Source: SCUB01 sp041918675 (GTDB lineage: Bacteria > Pseudomonadota > Alphaproteobacteria > Rhizobiales > Xanthobacteraceae). From it: DNA of 64,000 nucleotides. Where the stretch lies: the NCBI GenBank assembly GCA_041918675.1, contig JAYRVF010000006.1, forward strand, positions 62,001 through 126,000. The letters are read 5' to 3'. This document shows positions 24,827 to 35,362 of this stretch, one piece after another. Both the position numbers and the translations under genes were made by a program. Position 1 is the first letter of the stretch. Every line of letters begins with the position of its first letter. Under the pieces are notes generated by a model. That model did no database searches. It was not told where the DNA came from and worked only from the letters and a program-made list of their open reading frames with translations.

Positions 24827-26044
24827 ATGCGCGCGATGAACCACCGCGCCGCCCCGCCGCTTCGCCACCCGGCCCTGGTCATTCTGATCCTCTCGCTCGC
24901 GGGCGTGGTGGGGCTCGGGATCTGCCGCTTCGCCTATGCGCTGGTGCTGCCGGACATGCGCGCGAGCCTCGGCTGGAACTACGCCGAGGCGGGCTTCATG
25001 AACACCGTCAACGCGGTCGGCTATCTCATCGGCGCGCTCGGGGCGGCGCCCGTCATCCGGCGCCATGGAACCTTCGCGGCGGTATGGTGGGGCACGTTGA
25101 TCTGCGTCGCGACGCTGTTCGCGTCGGCGGCATCGGGAAATTTCCTGGTGCTCAGCCTGGCGCGCACGCTCGCCGGAATCGGCGCGGCCGCGGCCTTCAT
25201 CGGCGGGGGCACGCTCGCCATCATCATCGCCCAGGCCCATCCGGCGCGCTCGGCGCTGCTGCTCGGACTGTTCTATACCGGCCCCGGCTCCGGCATCATG
25301 ATTTCGGGCCTCGTCGCGCCGATGCTGCTTCAGTCCTTCGGCGCGGGATCGTGGTGGATCGTGTGGATGGCGCTGGCCGGCATCGCCGTCCTGGCCCTCA
25401 TCCTGTTGCCGACCGCGCGCCTGGACATCGCCCCGCCCGCCGGCGCGTCGCCCGGGACGCGCGTCGCGCTCGCGCCGATCCTGCCGATTCTCATCGGCTA
25501 TCTCCTGTTCGGGGCCGGCTATATCGCCTATCTCACCTTCATGATCGCCTGGGTGCGCGACGCCGGCGGCGAGGCGCTCGCCCAATCGCTGTTCTGGTGT
25601 CTCATCGGAATCGGCGCCTTCACCTCGCCCTGGACATGGAGCCGCCTGCTCGCGCGAACCAAGAGCGGGCGGGCGACCGCCGCGCTCATCGCCGTCACGC
25701 TGATCGGCGTCGTATTGCCGCTTGTCGGGAGCGGACCGGCGGTGCTCGCGCTCTCGGCGCTCGCCTTCGGCAACGCCTTTCTCGGCGTGGTGACGTCGAC
25801 CACCGCTTATGTGCGCCACAATTACGCCAGCGAGGCCTGGCCGAACGCGATCGCCATCATGACGATCGCGTTCAGCATCGGGCAGACGCTCGGCCCGGTG
25901 TTGACCGGCGCGATCACCGACGCGACGGGAACCCTGTCGTCGGCGCTGGTCACCTCCGCCGCGTTCCTGGCGCTCGGCGCGGCGATCGCGGCCGCGCAAC
26001 CCGCGCTCGCCCGGCCGGCAAGGGATGTCGCCGCCAATCCTTGA
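24827..26044 (+). CDS. YbfB/YjiJ-family MFS transporter
   Basis: A 405-residue inner-membrane protein with about 12 hydrophobic segments. LGICRFAYALVLPDMRASLGWNYAEAGFMNTVNAVGYLIGAL is typical of the YbfB/YjiJ group of the major facilitator superfamily. GLFYTGPGSGIMISGLVAP, in the fifth helix region, supports this. The substrate is unknown; related proteins are usually annotated as putative efflux or organic acid carriers. The ATG at 24827 follows GGCGGAG; a TTG one codon earlier is possible. It is divergent from leuB. Confidence 0.85.
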   Translation: MRAMNHRAAPPLRHPALVILILSLAGVVGLGICRFAYALVLPDMRASLGWNYAEAGFMNTVNAVGYLIGALGAAPVIRRHGTFAAVWWGTLICVATLFASAASGNFLVLSLARTLAGIGAAAAFIGGGTLAIIIAQAHPARSALLLGLFYTGPGSGIMISGLVAPMLLQSFGAGSWWIVWMALAGIAVLALILLPTARLDIAPPAGASPGTRVALAPILPILIGYLLFGAGYIAYLTFMIAWVRDAGGEALAQSLFWCLIGIGAFTSPWTWSRLLARTKSGRATAALIAVTLIGVVLPLVGSGPAVLALSALAFGNAFLGVVTSTTAYVRHNYASEAWPNAIAIMTIAFSIGQTLGPVLTGAITDATGTLSSALVTSAAFLALGAAIAAAQPALARPARDVAANP

Positions 26045-26473
26045 ATCATCCTCGCCGCCTGTCCGCGGCGAGGGCTTCGTTCGGCGGCGGGTTCAGCGAT
26101 CACCCGGTTTCCCGGGCAACGCGCCGCGCTCAGGTTGCACACAGCGCGCGCGGCCACCGGCGCACGCCCGGATGCGGCAAGGACCCGGCGGTTATCCGCT
26201 GGTAAGGGCAACGCTCCAGCCCGGCATTACATCGGCTTTTCCGGCCTCCGCCGGCCCGAACCGAAACAGGCGCGGTCGGAAAAACACGCGGCGGTATCTC
26301 TGACTTTCGCTAGATATCCGAATTCGCCGTTGCGCCCTCAAGGCCTACTCCTTAAAGAGGATTGCCAATTCGGCAACGACACCCCACAGATCACCGCCCA
26401 CGCGTGTCGTTCCCAACCGGCACGATCGCGGTGATCGCCAGAAATCTTGACCGCTTGCCAAAGCGATACGCCC
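26045..26473. other. Upstream region of sdhCDAB
   Basis: A 429-base non-coding region. An inverted repeat TTGCC-AATTC-GGCAA lies at 26362-26376, about 100 bases before sdhC, and AT-rich sequence precedes it. This may be an operator for the succinate dehydrogenase operon, but no known consensus is recognised. No gene is supported here. Confidence 0.4.
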
Positions 26474-26872
26474 ATGACGTCAAGGATCGAACGGCCGCTT
26501 TCCCCTCACCTTCAAGTCTATCGCTGGACGTGGACGATGGCGCTGTCCGTTCTCCACCGCGCCACCGGCGCCGCGCTCTATGCGGGCACCATCCTGCTGG
26601 TGTGGTGGCTGCTGGCCGCCGCATCCGGCCCGACCGGCTACGCCTATTTCCAGGGCTTCATCGGAAGCTGGTTCGGCCGCCTCATCCTGTTCGGCTACAC
26701 CTGGGCGCTGATCCACCATCTCCTCAGCGGGCTGCGCTATCTCGTCTGGGATCTCGGTTATTGCCACGGCCCGGTCGAGCGCGAGCGGCTGACGCGGCTG
26801 GCCGCCTATGGCGCGATCGGCCTGACGCTGCTCGTCTGGATCGTGGCCTACGCGCTGGGAGGCGGACGATGA
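26474..26872 (+). CDS. sdhC: Succinate dehydrogenase cytochrome b556 subunit SdhC
   Basis: A 132-residue membrane anchor of complex II. RPLSPHLQVYRWTWTMALSVLHRATGAAL is the SdhC signature including the quinone-site Ser and Arg. Three transmembrane helices follow, and HHLLSGLRYLVWDLGY carries the haem b His ligand. The ATG at 26474 was preferred over an upstream TTG, though its ribosome site is weak. The stop overlaps the sdhD start by 4 bases (ATGA). Confidence 0.94.
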   Translation: MTSRIERPLSPHLQVYRWTWTMALSVLHRATGAALYAGTILLVWWLLAAASGPTGYAYFQGFIGSWFGRLILFGYTWALIHHLLSGLRYLVWDLGYCHGPVERERLTRLAAYGAIGLTLLVWIVAYALGGGR

Positions 26873-27264
26873 GCAAATCCTCCGACGCGATGCGCACGCC
26901 GCTGAGCAAGGTGCGCCGCCTCGGCGCCGCCGGCGCCGGCACCCGCGATTTCTGGAACCAGCGCGTCACCGCGATCGCGCTCGCCATCCTGACGCCGCCC
27001 GTCATCATCATCCTGATGGCGCTGTTCGGTCGCGGTCACGCCGCGGCGGTGCAGATCCTGGCGCTGCCGCTCGTCGCCATCATCCTCATCCTGTTCGTCG
27101 TTGCGACGGTCTGGCACATGAAGCTCGGCATCCAGATCGTTCTCGAGGACTACGTCCACGGCGAGAAGATCAAGCTCGCGGCCATCATCGCCAACAATTT
27201 CTTCGCCGCCGCCGTCGCTTTCGCCTCGCTCTACGCCCTGCTCAAGATGTCATCCGGAGTTTGA
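26869..27264 (+). CDS. sdhD: Succinate dehydrogenase membrane anchor subunit SdhD
   Basis: A 131-residue anchor with three hydrophobic segments. MRTPLSKVRRLGAAGAGTRDFWNQRVTAIALAIL and the stretch WHMKLGIQIVLEDYVHGE, with His and Tyr for haem and quinone, identify SdhD of alphaproteobacteria. It overlaps sdhC by 4 bases and precedes sdhA by 4, so all four subunits are one operon. Confidence 0.94.
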   Translation: MSKSSDAMRTPLSKVRRLGAAGAGTRDFWNQRVTAIALAILTPPVIIILMALFGRGHAAAVQILALPLVAIILILFVVATVWHMKLGIQIVLEDYVHGEKIKLAAIIANNFFAAAVAFASLYALLKMSSGV

Positions 27265-27268
27265 GACC

Positions 27269-29104
27269 ATGCCCGCATCCGTGGCGGCCGACGGCAACGG
27301 CGCCCCATCGATCAACGGCCGCGCCTATCCCGTCGAGGATCACGTCTACGACGTGGTGGTGATCGGCGCGGGCGGCGCCGGCCTGCGGGCCGTCGTCGGT
27401 TGCAGCGAGGCGGGCCTGCGCACCGCCTGCATCACCAAGGTCTTCCCGACGCGCTCGCACACCGTCGCGGCGCAAGGCGGCATCTCGGCCTCGCTCGGCA
27501 ACATGGGCGCCGACGACTGGCGCTGGCACATGTACGACACCGTCAAGGGTTCCGACTGGCTCGGCGACCAGGACGCGATCGAGTATCTGTGCCGCAACGC
27601 GCCGGCCGCGGTCTATGAACTGGAGCATTGGGGCGTGCCGTTCTCGCGCACCGAGGACGGCAAGATCTACCAGCGCCCGTTCGGCGGCATGACGACCGAT
27701 TTCGGCAAGGGCATCGCCCAGCGCACCTGCGCCGCCGCCGACCGCACCGGCCACGCCATGCTGCATACGATGTACGGGCAGGCGGTGCGCCACGCGGCCG
27801 AATTCTTCGTCGAGTACTTCGCCATCGACCTCTTGATGGACGCCGACGGCGCCTGTCGCGGCGTGATCGCGCTCAAGCTCGACGACGGCACGCTGCACCG
27901 CTTCCGCGCGCAGACCACGATTCTGGCGACCGGCGGCTATGGCCGCGCCTATTTCTCCTGCACCTCGGCCCATACCTGCACCGGCGACGGCGGCGGCATG
28001 GTGCTGCGCGCGGGCCTGCCGTTGCAGGACATGGAGTTCGTGCAGTTCCATCCGACCGGCATCTACGGCTCGGGCTGCCTCATCACCGAAGGATCGCGCG
28101 GCGAGGGCGGCTATCTCGTCAATTCCGAAGGCGAGCGTTTCATGGAGCGCTACGCGCCGTCGGCCAAGGATCTCGCCTCGCGCGACGTCGTCTCGCGCGC
28201 GATGACGATCGAAATTCGCGAGGGTCGCGGCGTCGGCAAGAACAAGGATCACATCTACCTGCACCTCGACCACCTCGACCCCAAGGTGCTGCACGAGCGC
28301 CTGCCGGGCATCTCCGAAAGCGCCAAGATTTTCGCCGGCGTCGACGTGACGCGCGAACCGATCCCGGTGCTGCCGACGGTGCACTACAACATGGGCGGCA
28401 TTCCTACCAATCATCACGCCGAGGTGTTGACCAAGAAGAACGGCGATCCCGACACCGTGGTGCCCGGCCTGATGGCGGTTGGCGAAGCGGCTTGCGTGTC
28501 GGTGCACGGCGCCAATCGTCTCGGCTCGAATTCGCTGATCGATCTCGTGGTGTTCGGCCGCGCGGCGGCGCTGCGCTGCGCCGAGACGGTGACGCCGAAC
28601 GGCAAGCCGGCCGATCCGGCCGCCGAGGCCACGGAGCGGGCGCTCGCCCGGCTCGATCGTTTCCGCCATGCCGCCGGCGCGACGCCGACGGCCGAGATGC
28701 GGCTGTCGATGCAGAAAATCATGCAGAACAATTGCGCGGTGTTCCGCACCGGCGAGGTGCTGGTCGAGGGCGAGAAACTCATCCACGCGCTCTACGATTC
28801 GATCGGCGACATCAAGGTCACCGACCGCTCGCTGGTATGGAATTCGGACCTCATCGAGACGCTCGAATTCGACAATCTGATCCGCCAGGCGGTCGTCACC
28901 ATGGATTCGGCGGCCAACCGCGAGGAAAGCCGTGGCGCGCACGCGCGGGAGGACTTCCCCGAGCGCGACGACAAGAACTGGATGAAGCACACGCTCGGCT
29001 GGATCGACGAGGCGGGCAAGGTCACCCTCGACGACCGGCCGGTGCATACCTACACGCTGACGAACGACATCGCCTATATCGAGCCGAAGGCGCGGGTGTA
29101 TTGA
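27269..29104 (+). CDS. sdhA: Succinate dehydrogenase flavoprotein subunit SdhA
   Basis: The catalytic subunit oxidising succinate to fumarate with covalent FAD, 611 residues. It has the FAD dinucleotide fold VVIGAGGAGLRAVVG. The flavinylated His lies in RSHTVAAQGGISASLGN. Substrate-site motifs are HPTGIYGSGCLITEGSRGEGG, LPTVHYNMGGIPTN and NRLGSNSLIDLVVFGR. Length matches the family (about 600). It is located on the cytoplasmic face with SdhB. Confidence 0.98.
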   Translation: MPASVAADGNGAPSINGRAYPVEDHVYDVVVIGAGGAGLRAVVGCSEAGLRTACITKVFPTRSHTVAAQGGISASLGNMGADDWRWHMYDTVKGSDWLGDQDAIEYLCRNAPAAVYELEHWGVPFSRTEDGKIYQRPFGGMTTDFGKGIAQRTCAAADRTGHAMLHTMYGQAVRHAAEFFVEYFAIDLLMDADGACRGVIALKLDDGTLHRFRAQTTILATGGYGRAYFSCTSAHTCTGDGGGMVLRAGLPLQDMEFVQFHPTGIYGSGCLITEGSRGEGGYLVNSEGERFMERYAPSAKDLASRDVVSRAMTIEIREGRGVGKNKDHIYLHLDHLDPKVLHERLPGISESAKIFAGVDVTREPIPVLPTVHYNMGGIPTNHHAEVLTKKNGDPDTVVPGLMAVGEAACVSVHGANRLGSNSLIDLVVFGRAAALRCAETVTPNGKPADPAAEATERALARLDRFRHAAGATPTAEMRLSMQKIMQNNCAVFRTGEVLVEGEKLIHALYDSIGDIKVTDRSLVWNSDLIETLEFDNLIRQAVVTMDSAANREESRGAHAREDFPERDDKNWMKHTLGWIDEAGKVTLDDRPVHTYTLTNDIAYIEPKARVY

Positions 29105-29179
29105 CCGCCGCCCGATCGCCAATCACGCCGGGCGGCCGCGAACCGCGCCGCGAAGCCGAACAGCAGAGGTGCTGCTTCC

Positions 29180-29959
29180 ATGGTTGAGTTCAATCTGCCG
29201 AAGAACTCCAGGGTCACGACCGGCAAGACCTGGCCGAAGCCGGAAGGCGCTACGCATTCGCGCGAATTCCGCGTCTATCGCTGGAACCCGGACGACGGCA
29301 AGAACCCCCAGGTCGACACCTATTACGTCAACACCGACGATTGCGGCCCGATGGTCCTCGACGGCCTCATCTGGATCAAGAACAACGTCGACCCGACGCT
29401 CACCTTCCGCCGCTCCTGCCGCGAGGGCGTGTGCGGCTCCTGCGCCATGAACATCGACGGCGAGAATACGCTCGCCTGCACCAAGGCGATGGACGATTCC
29501 AAGGGCGCGGTGAAGGTCAATCCGCTGCCGCATCAGCCGGTGGTCAAGGATCTCATTCCGGACCTCACCAATTTCTACGCGCAATACGCCTCGATCGAGC
29601 CGTGGCTGCACACCACTACCGCCACCCCGCAGAAGGAATGGCGCCAGAGCCGGCAAGACCGCGAGAAGCTCGACGGGCTTTACGAATGCATCCTGTGCGC
29701 GTGCTGCTCGACCTCGTGCCCAAGCTATTGGTGGAATTCCGAGCGCTATCTCGGCCCCTCGGCGCTGCTGCAGGCGAACCGCTGGCTCAAGGATTCGCGC
29801 GACGAGGCAACCGGCGAGCGGCTCGACGCGCTCGAGGACCCGTTCCGCCTCTACCGCTGCCACACCATCATGAATTGCGTGAAGGCCTGCCCCAAGGGTC
29901 TCAACCCCGCCAAGGCGATTTCCGAAATCAAGATGATGCTGGTCGAGCGTCAGGTGTGA
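29180..29959 (+). CDS. sdhB: Succinate dehydrogenase iron-sulfur subunit SdhB
   Basis: A 259-residue electron-transfer subunit. The [2Fe-2S] site is SCREGVCGSCAMNIDG. The [4Fe-4S] and [3Fe-4S] clusters use CILCACCSTSCPSYWWN and CHTIMNCVKACPKGLNP. FRVYRWNPDDGKNPQVDTYYV is the standard N-terminal ferredoxin fold start. It ends the sdhCDAB operon after a 75-base gap from sdhA. Confidence 0.98.
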   Translation: MVEFNLPKNSRVTTGKTWPKPEGATHSREFRVYRWNPDDGKNPQVDTYYVNTDDCGPMVLDGLIWIKNNVDPTLTFRRSCREGVCGSCAMNIDGENTLACTKAMDDSKGAVKVNPLPHQPVVKDLIPDLTNFYAQYASIEPWLHTTTATPQKEWRQSRQDREKLDGLYECILCACCSTSCPSYWWNSERYLGPSALLQANRWLKDSRDEATGERLDALEDPFRLYRCHTIMNCVKACPKGLNPAKAISEIKMMLVERQV

Positions 29960-30391
29960 GCGGCGGCGGCGCGCGTCGCATCCAGCCGCATGCGCGCCCG
30001 CCAAGCTGACCGCCGCGATCCCGACTTCGGCAATGCTTCGCCGTGACGAACACGCGAAGCCTCCCCCGCGTGAAGGGCAAGCTTCCACGCGATCCTCGTC
30101 GCTTCAACCAATCGTGAAGCCGGATCGGCGCATAGCGCGCGGCTTTGCGGGGTTTCGCCATCACTCGCCCGAATTGGCGAAATATACGCCTTTCTTATTC
30201 CCTTCTTATTCAAGGATTTGCCACAACCGGGTCCGATAGACAAAGTAGCGCATCCGGATTCTTCCACTCCACCGGTCGGCCGCCGCGAGGCGATCGATGC
30301 CGGACCCGGACAGCGAACAAGGACACCGTGCTAGCGGCCGGGTCCGACGCCATCACCGCCGGGGCGAACCGACCCGGCAGAGGAGAATGAA
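29960..30391. other. Gap before the OmpA-like gene
   Basis: A 432-base non-coding region. Near 30192-30211 a direct repeat TTCTTATTC occurs twice in an AT-rich patch, a plausible promoter zone for the OmpA-like gene. No gene, terminator or known riboswitch is recognised. Confidence 0.35.
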
Positions 30392-32218
30392 ATGAACTTC
30401 CGCTTCGATGAATCCCGCGCGAGCACCCTGCGCGCGCTGTTTGCCGGCGTGGCCGTTTGCGCGCTGGTCGGCACGTCGGCGCTCGCGCAGCCGGCGCCGA
30501 CCGAAGGCGGCGGGGCCGCGCAGCAGGATAAAGGCGCGCGCCCGAAGCAGGCCCCGAAAGCCGGCGAAAACGCCGCGCCTCCCGCGCGCCAAGCGCCGGG
30601 CGCGGGTCCCTCCGGCGCGCCGGGCGGCGGTCCATCGGGTGAGCCGGGTGGTGGCGCGCGGAAGCCCGCGACGACACCGCCGCCTCCCGGCGTCGAGCGC
30701 AAGATGAGCCCGCAGCCGCAGGGCGAGCCGAAGATGGCGCCGCGCGGCGAGCCTTCGCGCATGGAGCCGAGGTCGATGCCGCCCGGCGCTGGGTCGCCCA
30801 AGACCGACATGGAGCCGAAGACGAATATGGCCCCGAAAACGGACATGGCTCCGAAACCGGTGACGCCGCCGACGCCCCCGCCCGGCGCTACTCGCGGCAC
30901 TCAACCCGATGGCACGCCCGGACCCGGCGCGCGGCCGAAGGGGCCGCTCACCACCACCGCGCCGAAGACCAATGCGGCGCCGGAGATGGCGCCGGCAACG
31001 ACCGCCCCGCGGATGCCGCCTCCCGCGCAAAAGGGCGGTGGCGGCGCGGGCGCGATGCCGCAAGGCGGCATGCAAGGCGGCCCCGGCACGGTGCCGCAAG
31101 GCGGCATGCAAGCCCCGAGCGCGATGCCGCCGGCTGGTGGCGGAACGATGCCCCAGCGCGGCGGCGCGACGATGCCTCCGCCCGACGCTGGCAGGACCCT
31201 TTCGCAGCCCACGCCGATGGCGCCGGCCGGCCCGGGCGGTCCGAAACCCGGCGTGATGCCGTCCGGACCGATCGCCTTGCCGCCGCCGGTCGCGACAACG
31301 CCGCTTCCCGCGCGCACCGGCTTGCCGCGCCAGACGCTCGATCAGCTTCGCGGGGAACGCCGCGAGACGCTGGAGGGCGGACGGACTGTGTTCCGCGAAA
31401 CCGATCGCGTCATCATCCGCGATCCGGGCGGACAGTCCTTCGTGCGGCACAATGAGCTCGGTCGCTTCCGTTATGGCGCGCGCGACATCCAGGTACGCGA
31501 GGAAGGCGGCCTGACCCGCACCGTCATCGTGCGGCCGGACGGCACGCAGATCATCAACATCACCGCGCCCGACGGCCGGCTGATCCGTCGCATCCGCCGC
31601 GATTCCTTCGGCCGCGAGATCATCATCATCGACGCGGGAATGCGCCCGCCGGGCGCCGGATTCTTCCTGCCGATGGGGCCGCCTCCGATCCGCATTCCGC
31701 GCGAGCGCTACATCGTCGATTTCGACGGCGCGCCGCCGGAGATGATCTACGAGACGCTGATGGCCGAGCCGGTGGAACGTCTCGACCGCGGCTATTCGCT
31801 CGACGAGGTCCGCTACAACGCGAACCTGCGCGCGCGCATGCCGAGCATCGATCTCAACACGATCACTTTCGGCAGCGGTTCGTGGGATGTCGAGCCGAGC
31901 GAGGCGAACAAGCTCACCGTCATCGCCAACGGCATCAAGCGCGCGCTCGAGCGTTCCCCGAGCGAGGTCTTCCTTATCGAAGGCCACACCGACGCCGTCG
32001 GTTCGGAGGTCGACAATCTGTCGCTGTCCGACCGGCGCGCGGAATCGGTCGCGCTGGTGCTGACCGAGCAGTTCGGCGTGCCGGCCGAGAACCTGGTCAC
32101 GCAAGGCTATGGCGAGCAGAACCTGAAGGAGCAGACCAGCGGCGAATCGCGCATCAACCGCCGCGTCACCGTCCGGCGCATCACGCCGCTGCTCGCGGGC
32201 GGACCGCCGCAGCGCTGA
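30392..32218 (+). CDS. OmpA-family peptidoglycan-binding protein with long Pro/Gly/Met-rich N-terminus
   Basis: A 608-residue exported protein. A signal (LFAGVAVCALVGTSALAQPAP) precedes about 300 residues of low-complexity sequence rich in Pro, Gly, Ala, Met and Thr, with repeated MPQGGMQ-like units. A middle domain has repeated arginine-rich strands (RETDRVIIRDPGGQSFVRHNELGRFRYG). The C-terminus is an OmpA domain: ITFGSGSWDVEPSEANKL, IEGHTDAVGSEVDNLSLSDRRAESV and GYGEQNLK, with the Asp and Arg that hold diaminopimelate. It probably tethers the outer membrane or periplasmic material to the cell wall. No beta-barrel was seen. Confidence 0.85.
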   Translation: MNFRFDESRASTLRALFAGVAVCALVGTSALAQPAPTEGGGAAQQDKGARPKQAPKAGENAAPPARQAPGAGPSGAPGGGPSGEPGGGARKPATTPPPPGVERKMSPQPQGEPKMAPRGEPSRMEPRSMPPGAGSPKTDMEPKTNMAPKTDMAPKPVTPPTPPPGATRGTQPDGTPGPGARPKGPLTTTAPKTNAAPEMAPATTAPRMPPPAQKGGGGAGAMPQGGMQGGPGTVPQGGMQAPSAMPPAGGGTMPQRGGATMPPPDAGRTLSQPTPMAPAGPGGPKPGVMPSGPIALPPPVATTPLPARTGLPRQTLDQLRGERRETLEGGRTVFRETDRVIIRDPGGQSFVRHNELGRFRYGARDIQVREEGGLTRTVIVRPDGTQIINITAPDGRLIRRIRRDSFGREIIIIDAGMRPPGAGFFLPMGPPPIRIPRERYIVDFDGAPPEMIYETLMAEPVERLDRGYSLDEVRYNANLRARMPSIDLNTITFGSGSWDVEPSEANKLTVIANGIKRALERSPSEVFLIEGHTDAVGSEVDNLSLSDRRAESVALVLTEQFGVPAENLVTQGYGEQNLKEQTSGESRINRRVTVRRITPLLAGGPPQR

Positions 32219-32249
32219 ACGCCGGCGCGGGCGATCCTCCGGAAGACAT

Positions 32250-32289
32250 TCCGCCGACGAGGCCATCCAGCTTCGCCGGCGGATTTTTT
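32250..32289 (+). terminator. Candidate rho-independent terminator after the OmpA-like gene
   Basis: TCCGCCG (32250-32256) pairs with CGGCGGA (32277-32283) across a 20-base loop and is followed directly by six T residues. It lies 31 bases after the stop codon, between converging genes. Confidence 0.5.
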
Positions 32290-32333
32290 CGTCGTGACGA
32301 TCCGCCGCCGCCGCGATCGCGCTACAGCTACAG

Positions 32334-33566
<1,233 letters not shown>

Positions 33567-33653
33567 GAAAGAACCTTCTGGATCGAGGATGGCGGCGAGG
33601 GGTCCGCGAAAATCGCCGGGACTATAGGCGGAACGCCGTTCGGCGCAAGATAG

Positions 33654-34460
33654 TCACGCCCCGGAAGGGCCGTCTTTCGCTGCTCGCCCCCCATCCGCGG
33701 CGATGGCCGGCAGGCCCAGCGCGCGCCGGGCGACGCGGTGGGCGGGCATGGCAAGACGCGTCAGGCTTTCATCGAGCGCCTCCTCGCGCCAGCGCGTGCG
33801 CGGCCAGCGGTAGAGATAGCCGTGCATCAGCCAGATCACGACATAGGACACGAGGCCCGCCGCGATCACGTCGCTCAGGAAATGGCGTCCGAAGGCGACC
33901 CGCATCAGGCCGGTGCCGAGCCCGAGCGCGGTGGCCGCGCCGAAGGCAAGCGGCCGCATGACCGGCGGCGCCAGCGCGGCCGGCGCGTAGGTCCAGAACG
34001 CGGCCGCGGCCTCGCCGGAGAAGAACGAGCAGTTCTCCGGGCATTGCCCGCGCGGGTCCCACCACGCCACGAAAGGAAGCGCGCCGCCGAATTGAACCGT
34101 CTCGTTCGGACGCGGACGGTTCCAATGCGTCTTGAACAGGCCGTTGGCGATGAGGCCCGGAACGATCAGAAACGTCGCGAGCAGGAGCACGATCGCGCGG
34201 CCGGAGAGCATCAGCTTGCGGCTCGGCCAGGCGAGCTTGGCGACAAGCGCGATCGCCGCGGGCGCCGCGATCAGCCACGGCAGCGCCTGAAGCGCGTCAC
34301 GCAAGACGCCGGCCCAAGGCATCGCGGCGAGGGGGAAGCGGTGGGAGGTCTCGTCATAGAACAGCGCGCTGAAGCGCGTGTCGGCTTCGGGAAACATCCC
34401 GAACAGCATGCCGCCGACAAGGGCTATGGCGAGCGCAATGGCAAGGCCTCGTCGTGTCAT
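33654..34460 (-). CDS. PAP2-family phosphatase (possible LpxE-like lipid A phosphatase)
   Basis: A 268-residue membrane phosphatase. The three PAP2 signature parts are present: KTHWNRPRP, CSFFSGEAA (variant of PSGH) and GLMRVAFGRHFLSDV with the nucleophilic His. Several hydrophobic segments begin with LAIALAIALVGGMLFGMF. The FSGEA variant resembles lipid A phosphatases, but an undecaprenyl-pyrophosphate or generic lipid phosphatase cannot be excluded. The long frame upstream passes through a tandem repeat and is unlikely to be coding; the ATG at 34460 gives the first membrane helix. Confidence 0.78.
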   Translation of the reverse strand: MTRRGLAIALAIALVGGMLFGMFPEADTRFSALFYDETSHRFPLAAMPWAGVLRDALQALPWLIAAPAAIALVAKLAWPSRKLMLSGRAIVLLLATFLIVPGLIANGLFKTHWNRPRPNETVQFGGALPFVAWWDPRGQCPENCSFFSGEAAAAFWTYAPAALAPPVMRPLAFGAATALGLGTGLMRVAFGRHFLSDVIAAGLVSYVVIWLMHGYLYRWPRTRWREEALDESLTRLAMPAHRVARRALGLPAIAADGGRAAKDGPSGA

Positions 34461-34549
34461 GGGGGCGGGCCTAGCGCGAACCCCGATCCGACCCATGCCG
34501 GATCGATCGTTCCATCTGGTTGGCGTGGTTGTATCGCATCTTTTTTTCC

Positions 34550-34600
34550 AAGACGCGGCTTTGAAGACGCGGCTTTGAAGACACGGCTTTGAAGACGCGG
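34550..34600. repeat. 14-bp tandem repeat array
   Basis: AAGACGCGGCTTTG is repeated: copies at 34550-34563, 34564-34577 and 34578-34591 (one G to A change), then a partial copy to 34600. It sits in the 293-base gap between the divergent PAP2 and isomerase genes. A degenerate array with the same core occurs near 62031. Confidence 0.85.
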
Positions 34601-34753
34601 CGGCGTCATGGCTTGATGCTCTAGCCGACCACGCCGGGATTGGAAAGGGGCGCGGGACGCGGAACGCGCCTTGCGCGACGCGCTGGTCAGGCGCGCGCCA
34701 TGTGCTAGCCTGTCGCGCCGCAACGCGATCGGAAGATTTCAGGAGAGACATCA

Positions 34754-35362
34754 ATGGCCGCGCCGACGCTCGATTTCTGGTACGATCTTGCTTCCAGCTA
34801 TTCCTATCTCGCCGCCCACCGCATCACGCCGCTGGCGAAAGCGGCGGGCGTCGACGTGCGCTGGCGGCCGTTTCTGCTCGGCCCCGTGTTCAAGGCGCAA
34901 GGCATGGACTCCTCTCCGTTCAATCTCTTTCCTGTCAAGGGCCGCTACATGTGGCGCGACATGGAGCGCTGCGCGGCCGAGCTCGGCCTGGTGTTCAGGG
35001 GACCGTCGACATTTCCACAGGTCAGCGTGCTTCCCGGCCGCATCGCGCTTGTCGGCCTCGCCGAGGGGTGGGGCGAGGATTTCACCCGCGCCGTCTACGT
35101 CGCCGAATTCGCCGACGATCGCCTGATCAGCGATCCGACGGTGATGAGCGACATTCTCGCCGCGCTCGGCCTCGAGCCGGGCCCGATCATGGCGCGCGCG
35201 CAATCCGACGAGATCAAGAACAAGCTTCGCGTCAATACCGAGGAGGCGCTCGCGCTCAACCTCTTCGGCGCGCCGAGCTTCGTCACCGCGGACGGCGAAT
35301 TGTTCTGGGGCAATGATCGTCTCGAACAGGCCTTGCGCTGGGCCAAGCGCGCTCAGGTCTGA
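34754..35362 (+). CDS. 2-hydroxychromene-2-carboxylate isomerase-like, kappa-GST/DsbA fold
   Basis: A 202-residue protein of the HCCA isomerase/kappa glutathione transferase family. LDFWYDLASSYSYLAAHRI holds the glutathione-activating Ser. VRWRPFLLGPVFKAQGM and LFGAPSFVTADGELFWGNDRLEQAL are family motifs. Classical members isomerise 2-hydroxychromene-2-carboxylate in naphthalene breakdown, but many are general glutathione-dependent isomerases. No other aromatic-degradation gene is adjacent, so the substrate is open. AGGAGAGACATC precedes the ATG. Confidence 0.88.
   Translation: MAAPTLDFWYDLASSYSYLAAHRITPLAKAAGVDVRWRPFLLGPVFKAQGMDSSPFNLFPVKGRYMWRDMERCAAELGLVFRGPSTFPQVSVLPGRIALVGLAEGWGEDFTRAVYVAEFADDRLISDPTVMSDILAALGLEPGPIMARAQSDEIKNKLRVNTEEALALNLFGAPSFVTADGELFWGNDRLEQALRWAKRAQV

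Noticed and set aside
27242..29122. A 626-codon minus-strand frame opposite sdhA
   Set aside because: sdhA is unambiguous on the plus strand; the opposite frame is an antisense artefact.
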